Below, piece after piece: positions 57,256-64,000 of a stretch of 64,000 bases of DNA; position 1 is the first letter of the stretch, and each line of letters begins with the position of its first letter. A program made the position numbers and the translations under genes. The stretch spans positions 98,541,001-98,605,000 of the forward strand of contig CM032233.1 in assembly GCA_019009955.1 (NCBI GenBank). Direction: 5' to 3'. Source of the DNA: Riptortus pedestris (Eukaryota; Arthropoda; Insecta; Hemiptera; Alydidae). The notes below the pieces were generated by a model. It made no database searches. It worked only from the letters and a program-made list of their open reading frames with translations, and was not told the DNA's origin.

Positions 57256-57698
57256 GTCCATCACGCAGGGGTTGCGTAAACTAAGTAGATTTCCCACGTG
57301 TAGTTATACAGTAGAGAAATCTCCATACGAGTTCCGAACAGTTACGAAAACGGCAGAACTAGCTTTCAGGGGAAACGAATAGAAGCGACCATAGCTCGTT
57401 CGTTACACTTAATAAAAATGAAAATATCTCGGTTAATATTCAAGATAGAGAATAAATGTATATAACAATATTTATAGTAAATTTACTTTGCAATAAGATT
57501 GGTTCTATACAATTTTTCGATTTGACGTATAGTAACGGAGATATTTCGAATTTTCGAAAGTCCCCCCTCTAACCCCCCCCTCCCACTGGTTCGATTTCAG
57601 CCGTTTCTTTTTACTTGATCTTTCTTTTTACACGAAACGATTAAATACCAAGTTTGGTGACGATTAAATAAAAATTGCGACCGCTAGAGTGTTAACAG

Positions 57699-57743
<45 letters not shown>

Positions 57744-57867
57744 GTTTTGAACGGACCTCATTTTCGTCATCTCCTGGGTAGGATCGATAGACATTTAAAG
57801 AAATGTTTTGAACATCGCATCATGAGTACGACCTCAATAGCTGATTTTCCTTAAGGGAAATCTGCTA
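57256..57867 (-). mobile_element. HINE, full-length short form
   Basis: GTCCATCACGCAGGGGTTGC at left, (TA)n at 57701-57740, and 'gctgattttccttaagggaa', 'atctgcta' at right. Confidence 0.93.
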
Positions 57868-58122
57868 ATAATGGACTATCCGCCATTAAGATCCAGCAAT
57901 CCCAGATACTTCTCCCCAATATCTCTAACCTTCTTTATCGTCTTTCTCCTATTTGAGACTAGGAGGACTGAAATTTAAACAAAATAAATGAACGCTTGTT
58001 CGCGTCCTAATTCAAATAGAAATTAATGAAAACAACAATCCTTAAAAAGAAGAAATAAAGGGGGGTAGAGTTTGCTATAGTGCTCTACTGAACCAAGTGA
58101 TCTAACAAATGATGTCGGGTTC

Positions 58123-58257
58123 CTACAAGGCTGCTGCGCCAAAGTTGGTGTACGGGCCATACACTTCTTTCAATAAATTATAAGTTTCAGTAGCGGTTTT
58201 TCCAAGTTTCACATGAAATTTCACAACAATTCGTTGCTCTACTGTTACACTTAACAT
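58123..58257 (-). pseudogene. mariner transposase N-terminal fragment
   Basis: Minus strand from the ATG at 58257: MLSVTVEQRIVVKFHVKLGK, TATETYNLLKEVYG, then PYTNFGAAAL and a stop at 58123. The EQR..VKF..KLGKTATET...L...YG pattern is the first helix-turn-helix of mariner-family transposases. After EVYG the expected continuation is lost, so the rest of the gene, including the DDE domain, is deleted. About 180 bp upstream 'ggtgtggctattaaataacg' (58449-58430, reversed) is a plausible terminal inverted repeat. The larger ORF at 58187-58444 is a shadow in another frame. Confidence 0.75.
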
Positions 58258-58447
58258 TTTTCCGGCGAAACAAAAAAACAACTCTAATGCGAACGAAGGC
58301 TACGGCTGTACCGATTTGTTTACAGAAGCGAGAGGCACTATATTCGAAAGAGGAAGCTTCACGATAACAGCTGTTAGTTGCTGGCGTTTGACGCATGCGC
58401 ACTTCTTCTGTAGCAGCGTCAGTCTCGTTATTTAATAGCCACACCTC

Positions 58448-59474
58448 ATATCAAAACCAAAGACGTCAACAATAGAATACAATATATTATTTCTTCAAAA
58501 TTGCTACAACTAGTCGAACGGGTTTTAGAAGCTGAGTGCCTGAGAAATTTCTTAATTGTGAATTTAACCTTCTCAAAAGTTAATTATGCTGTTAGCTGGA
58601 ATGATAAAAATACCTATAAGATTTCTTCTAGAAGAGAATGAATCGTAGAATAAGAATTAAAGAATAGTCAATAGTTCATACTTTCAGAACAAATCAATAT
58701 GATAAAGCAGAAATAATGATATGCTACGATATTTCAGAGCCTACTAAAATGTCCTTCAAATATCTACATTTACTAATTAATATCTCAACAATGAGTGATT
58801 TATAAATCGAACAAATTTAATTCATTCATACATTTATCTTGTTATCTGACGTGTTTTCAGGTGCATAAATCATTTTTGTTTACACGAAGGGGGTGTGCCA
58901 GACGGCACTTGAGAAAAGAAAATAATCAGGTCTCTGAATAGGTGTCAGGAAAATTACTGCGGTTAGACAGAGAATCAGATATATAAAAAGATAAAATTAC
59001 TAAGAGTACCATAAAACGCTCATGCAAAATAAACTTATAATTGCTCAGAGGCAGATAAAGATAAGAATGTTATCTTCACCATTTTCTTACTAACAACAAT
59101 GCAAAATATGTGATGAGTAGGATGCTCCTTTGCTGGGGACCTCTAGGTTCGATTCCGACCATAAATGGACTTAAACTTCAGTTTTACACGAAATATTAAG
59201 TACGGTAGTGATAAAATAAAAAGTAGTGTCTCTAGATAATTATATAATAAGAATTTACATTGATTAGATCATACCGCATATTCGTCCATGTTTCTTACGT
59301 CCCAATGTTTGATTAAAACAATACGTGCCGTTAACACCTGGAAAAGTGAGATGATTAATAAATGACAAATAACTTGCCTTAAATGAACCATATGCCCGTT
59401 CATAAATTCTTATAATTTCGTATTTAAACATTTTGATACTATTCAACTTGTGCTCGCGCGCGAGCGTGTGCGTG

Positions 59475-59555
<81 letters not shown>

Positions 59556-59892
59556 AATATATATTACTAACACAGCCATCCTTTTTAAGTTTGCCAAGAA
59601 AAAATTAATGAGTGCTTAACAAGTGAATTAAATGCTAAACCTAAATTATTCAAGCGGAAAACGTAAATCATATTTTACGTTTACACATAAAAGTATCTAA
59701 AAGAAAGAATAGTAAGGAGGCCAACTTACTCCATCATACACTATAAATAAAAATGAAAACTCGTAAATGTCTCATCAAATAGAAGTGCCAATAAAGCCAG
59801 AAGTTCTTTATAGCCAGCAAACTCATTAAAATGCAATTGCTATTATCGGTTATTCCATGGCTTTTAAAAAGCCTATACGGTTTCGTTTATTT
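58448..59892. other. Unassigned stretch with (GA)n
   Basis: (GA)n at 59477-59554 makes the minus ORF at 59264-59557 an artefact in its first third. A B-box-like 'taggttcgattccgacc' at about 59145-59161 is a possible tRNA/SINE relic. No gene recognised. Confidence 0.4.
59477..59554. repeat. (GA)n microsatellite
   Basis: About 77 bp of perfect GA repeat. Confidence 0.97.
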
Positions 59893-59895
59893 TAA

Positions 59896-60600
59896 TGCCA
59901 GCTATTGAGGTTGTAATCATGACAAGATTTTCGAAAATTTCCTTCAGATGTCCATCGACTCCACCCAGGAGATGACGAAAATGAGGTCCGTGTTCAAAAC
60001 TATATATAAACATGTCTGTTAACGCTCTAGCGGTCGCAATTAGCAGATTTCCCTTAAGGGAAATCAGCTATTTTTGTTTAATCGTTACTTAACTCTACAT
60101 TTAAACGTTTCATGTAAAAATAAAAATCAAGTTCGTTAATGGACTGAAATCGAACCAGTGGGAGGGGGGTTTAGAAGGGGAGAATTTCGAAAAATCTAAA
60201 TATCTCTGGTATTATAAGTAGGATCGAAATAATGAATATAAGCAATCTTATTGAAAATTTAATGTCCTATAAATGTTGTTCTGCGTATATTTTCTGAATC
60301 AAGAATATTAATCGAGATATTTACATTTTTTATTCAATAAATCCCATCTCCTACTCATGTCATATTAACAATAAGATATATCATGAACCACTGCAATACA
60401 AGGTTAAATAAGAAATATGGTTTTCACTGAACTTTTACTTTGTGAGATACATGCAAATATGTTGTAATGGCGTGATCAATTAAAATCTTTCGTTCTTAGG
60501 TCGTATATATTTATTTTATCTATACCATACTTGATATTTAAACGTTTCAGTCAACACTAAAGATCATATTTGTCATTGGCTGTAATCGGAACTGCAATAG
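59896..60600 (+). mobile_element. HINE lacking its terminal hairpin, with solo palindrome inside
   Basis: It begins 'ccagctattgaggttgtaat', missing the outer half of its own palindrome. The head block 'ccacccaggagatgacgaaa' and 'gttaacgctctagcggtcgc' follow. The body continues to the second-half block 'tcaacactaaagatcatatt' near 60560 without reaching the hairpin. A 30-bp palindrome interrupts the mid-section at 60041-60070. Confidence 0.85.
60041..60070. mobile_element. Solo HINE terminal palindrome
   Basis: Thirty bases starting TAGCAGATTTCCC and ending GGGAAATCAGCTA, the first 30 bases of the HINE family, sit alone between 'gcggtcgcaat' and 'tttttgtttaatcg'. Other copies read 'gcggtcgcaatttttgtttg' without interruption. 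Confidence 0.9.
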
Positions 60601-63600
60601 CAGCAGAAAAATGTCTACTACTTAAAGATACCAAAAATATGTACGTAATCATTTCTATTACCAAAATCCTGCATACTATTATCTATAACATTTTTCGATA
60701 GGATGCAATGATCGAAGGATTATTTGACTTCCGATTATAAGCTTATATATATATTTATTTATTATTAATTTCAACGCAAGAGTTCAACCTTTTTTTTAAT
60801 GCTTCAATTAAGGGCTCTGCGAAAATATAACTCATCGCAATAGTGTGACACCCTAACAAAACTTAGAAAACCTTTTGATTGAAAGATAAAAACAAATCAT
60901 TTAACCAGAAATTCGACGAAGTACAAACACTACTCTACTGTGGATAGTAAATGTCTCTAACACACGTTTATAAAAAATAAAAATAAAATAAATAAATAAA
61001 AAAAAAACTATTATAGGTTGGAGAGTTATTCCACACTCTTCTATCCGGTATAAGTTTTGTAAAACTTTTCCTTACACCACATCAATGAAAGAATTTTGAA
61101 ACTCTAACTCAAACTTTATTTTAAAAAAGTTACTTCTAAAATAAAAATCCTTATAATTAAAATGACTTTATTGGTACAATTGCTGCATTTACACTATCAC
61201 TATTGTCTTTTAAAAACTATAAATAATTTGGTTGTTATAACACAACTGGTCTCTTGTTCACAATTCATTTGCAATCATCTGTTTGAAGAGACCTGTTGTG
61301 TCAACATTAAAGGCGTGAGGAACAAGGGACAGACCTACACTATAGGCAAAAATTGTTAGAGAGCTAACTCTCAGTAGCCTTCAAATACTAACTAATGGTA
61401 GGTATTAGTTGTTTAACTTCAACTTAATGTACCTCCAGACTCACCCTGCTGATATAGTACCTTTGGTGTTGTGAGAAAATGGACGAGGAGAGAAATATAT
61501 ACCATCTATTGAAAGAATTAATAAGAATTAGAGTATTTATGCCAAGGAGAGCAGATATTATATAATTACATGTTTACGTGTTTCTAGACGTTGATGGGAT
61601 TATAAAGATACAGTATGCTATATTAATACCACTTTTAACCTTTTCCCCATAATCTAACGTCTTGTGAATTACTTATCATTTGTTGGCTGGGTCTTATGTT
61701 TCTCGGTTCTATCGTTTCAAATATAAATTCACGTTGCATAACAGTACCAAATGTACTATGCATCCCCTAAAAAGATTTATACTTTACAAGATGGCTTGAT
61801 ATTTTTTATTTTGCTCCCGAACGTGTTGTCGAAATTGATAAATTTATGATATTATCGAAACGAGGAGAATGTTCCGTGTACGAGTTGAAAGTCCAAGGAC
61901 GACTTGTGGTAAGCCTATTTTGGTTTCCAGGCATGTGGCCTCCTTAATCAGAGCCCAATATTTCTTCATTACAAAAGTTTATTGATTGTTCGGAAAGAAA
62001 GGTGGTACTGGTTTAATGTGGATGGATTTTTTTTTTTAAATTTCGTTAATGCATAACCTGTGACAAACAATCGACTATATGCTCTCCTCCAATACATCCT
62101 CGATATATACAAAGGACAAAACCATAATAATATGTGTTTATTGAAACTAATATACAATACTTTCGTTAGGTATTTAGCCAAATATGTAATATAAAATCGA
62201 TAAGCGACGCCTGCTTTTACTTAGAAATTTTTTTTTATAGCTATCATCGCCAATCTGAGCTTTTTCAAGGGGAGATTGAATGTATGTAACTAATTTTTAA
62301 TAAATAAATTTAAAAGTGAAGACCGAAAAATCTAAATCAAGTGTTTCTTCCATTCCTGAATTTAGCATAAATATAGTCCATCATTTTCTTCAGCTTAGAT
62401 GTCAGTTATAAAATACTTTCCCAAGGTGAAGATTGGACGATCCCCAACATTTGTATTTAGACGGATTGAAAAAAAGTGTAATAGTGTTACAGCTGATATA
62501 AAAACCAGGGCCTTGATGTTTATATCCCTCCATGAAGATTTCTTCTTCAATGTCTCCAGGAAACAGACTTTGCCAGTGCAAAGTCGTTCATCAGACCAGC
62601 AGTTACCATGAAATCTCCAAAAAGAGCAATAAGACGGTTATTTGGAGCCATGAAAGAGCAACCCAGATAGAAGATAATTATTTTGAACGCCGAACTGGAT
62701 ATCATCTATATGGACAGTCACTCATGGTTGGGTCATCATGGAAGAATGGAATCACCACATAAGGTATGGCAAAGAGGAGAGCACAGCCAGGATGGCACAG
62801 AGAGAACGAGAAGACAACGAGGTTCGTAATTTGAGAATGCTCATGGTCTCGTACAGGTTCTAAGTTGTTGGCATAGTTCCAACAAGTTAGTTGTATGACT
62901 GTAGCACCTGCTATGGCCGTTAGTAATATTGGACATAAACATTTAAGAAGAGCCGAAGTATTTCCAATAACAGGCTCATGAAAATGAAAAGTTAACCATT
63001 AACGTAAGCCCTTTAAGAGGTAAGTATCTAAAAATGAGCTTGGGACGATAGTAGAGCTATATGATTTAAATGAAAAAGGATGAGAGCTTTTTGCTAATTG
63101 TTACTTTTTTGGCAATGATCATTCTCTTAATAGAAAAAATTCCCAAAAACAGAATAATGTTAGCCACGTTGATTTACACGGTAAGAAGAGAAGCCTTAAA
63201 GGAGGAACCTTAGAGTTTTAACATGCTTCTCCATCAGAAAAATGATTAAACAATTAAGAATCCCACCCAATTCATTGGGAGTTAAGATACAATTATTTAT
63301 TATAGAATCTGCCATAACGTGACACCATTGGGGAATATAATTCCAAAAATTGAAGTGTGGATGTCACGCATTGAGATTGAAAGGGCAAAAATGGGCCAAG
63401 CCAATTTTGAATTAGCTCCAGAGCGAAAGTCCCCCGCTCTACAGCCCAGCCTCAATGGGCTAGGGAAAACTCAAAGCAGTGCGACCGCAGAAAGTGACGT
63501 TAGAATGAAATGCTCAGTAAAGCTTATTATTAGTCATATTCATTACCAAGCTTACTTCATAACCAGTATCACCCCTTAACAGGACTCCACAACCACAGCC

Positions 63601-64000
63601 TTCGAAAAATTGAGCAACAATTTTTATTTCTTTATGATCATTAACAGAGTATAGTAGAATTTTTGTTTTGGCGAAAATAGAAGATTAAAAATATGTTCCA
63701 ATTTGTTAAACAGAATAATAAGTGGAGGATAATCACTTGAATAATTTATTAAATTTATTTTTGGAGATTTCGTGTTTTACGTATCTTACGCGTCATGGAT
63801 TCAAACATTTAAATGAAACAATTTTCTAAACACATATTATACGTACGTATATCATCTCGGTTGTTAAGACTGACTCAGACTATCCTCCTCACTGTGATAG
63901 CTGTATTAACATTTCCGATCTTTTGTATTTATCAAAAACAAGAGACAGGCAATCTACATGCGTGGCTGTGTGTAGAAAGTAATTTTTCAAATCCAAAAGA
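60601..64000. other. 3.4-kb right end without recognised genes
   Basis: Several ORFs of 65-90 codons occur: 61162-61359, 62399-62611 (...KYFPKVKIGRSPTFVFRRIE...), 62532-62762, 63319-63579 (...IEIERAKMGQANFELAPERK...) and 61969-62181 on the minus strand. The 62.4-62.8 and 63.3-63.5 kb stretches are GC-richer than average and could be exons or old retroelement coding, but frames overlap and no motif is recognised. An A-rich tail-like tract lies at 60975-61010. Confidence 0.35.

Noticed and set aside
58187..58444. 85-codon minus ORF
   Set aside because: It is a shadow frame over the mariner 5' region. The mariner pattern is in another frame at 58123-58257.
59264..59557. 97-codon ORF starting with Ser-Leu repeats
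   Set aside because: Its start lies in (GA)n, and the remainder has no recognisable domain.

Overview
This window looks like intergenic or intronic DNA from an AT-rich animal genome, most likely an arthropod. The evidence is a jockey-type non-LTR reverse-transcriptase C-terminus, a second non-LTR C-terminus, a jockey-like Gag fragment, mariner and hAT transposase fragments, a decayed copy of a hypothetical gene that I remember as multicopy in hemipterans and other arthropods, dense (TA)n, (CA)n and (CT)n microsatellites, and no operons, ribosome-binding sites or long intact ORFs. No intact host gene can be supported. A hemipteran-like host is a guess from the flavour of the retroelement fragments.

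Most of the recognisable sequence belongs to two rolling-circle transposon families. (1) A HINE/DINE-1-like family (non-autonomous Helentron; name inferred from structure) begins with a near-perfect 30-bp palindrome around GATTTCCCTTAAGGGAAATC, has a (TA)n tract at a fixed internal position, and ends with a subterminal inverted repeat (GGGAAATCTGCTTA), a hairpin (ACGCAG-CCC-CTGCGT) and a T run. About 20 copies or fragments lie on both strands, mostly from 19 to 60 kb. (2) A true Helitron runs from TCTATATATATATAAAATTG to a CCCGGGCATCGCCGGG hairpin and CTAG, with degenerate repeats of about 300 bp inside.

Layout. 1-8.6 kb: two HINE copies whose (TA)n tracts hold Helitrons; one 2.7-kb Helitron is complete and sits between A and T, and a 2-kb stretch is duplicated 3.6 kb apart. 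A 5'-truncated jockey with a 13-bp target duplication interrupts the first copy. 8.6-18 kb: a Gag fragment, a 766-bp piggyBac-type MITE flanked by TTAA, a foldback MITE beside huge (TA)n tracts, a non-LTR pseudogene, a long inverted repeat, and a dispersed element with a conserved short reading frame. 18-33 kb: weak candidate exons, then HINE copies, one holding a reversed Helitron and another a retroelement tail with a 19-bp target duplication. 33-37 kb: mostly featureless. 37-51 kb: more HINEs with nested elements, a palindromic GC-rich repeat pair around an orphan reading frame, and the 1.5-kb decayed gene. 51-64 kb: largely unrecognised, with a short cysteine-rich ORF, a 528-bp internally deleted hAT with an 8-bp target duplication, a mariner N-terminal fragment and two more HINEs.

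Nothing here works as a pathway. The window is a record of transposon insertion, nesting and decay. The most unusual observation is a solo 30-bp HINE terminal palindrome inserted cleanly inside another HINE at 60041-60070.
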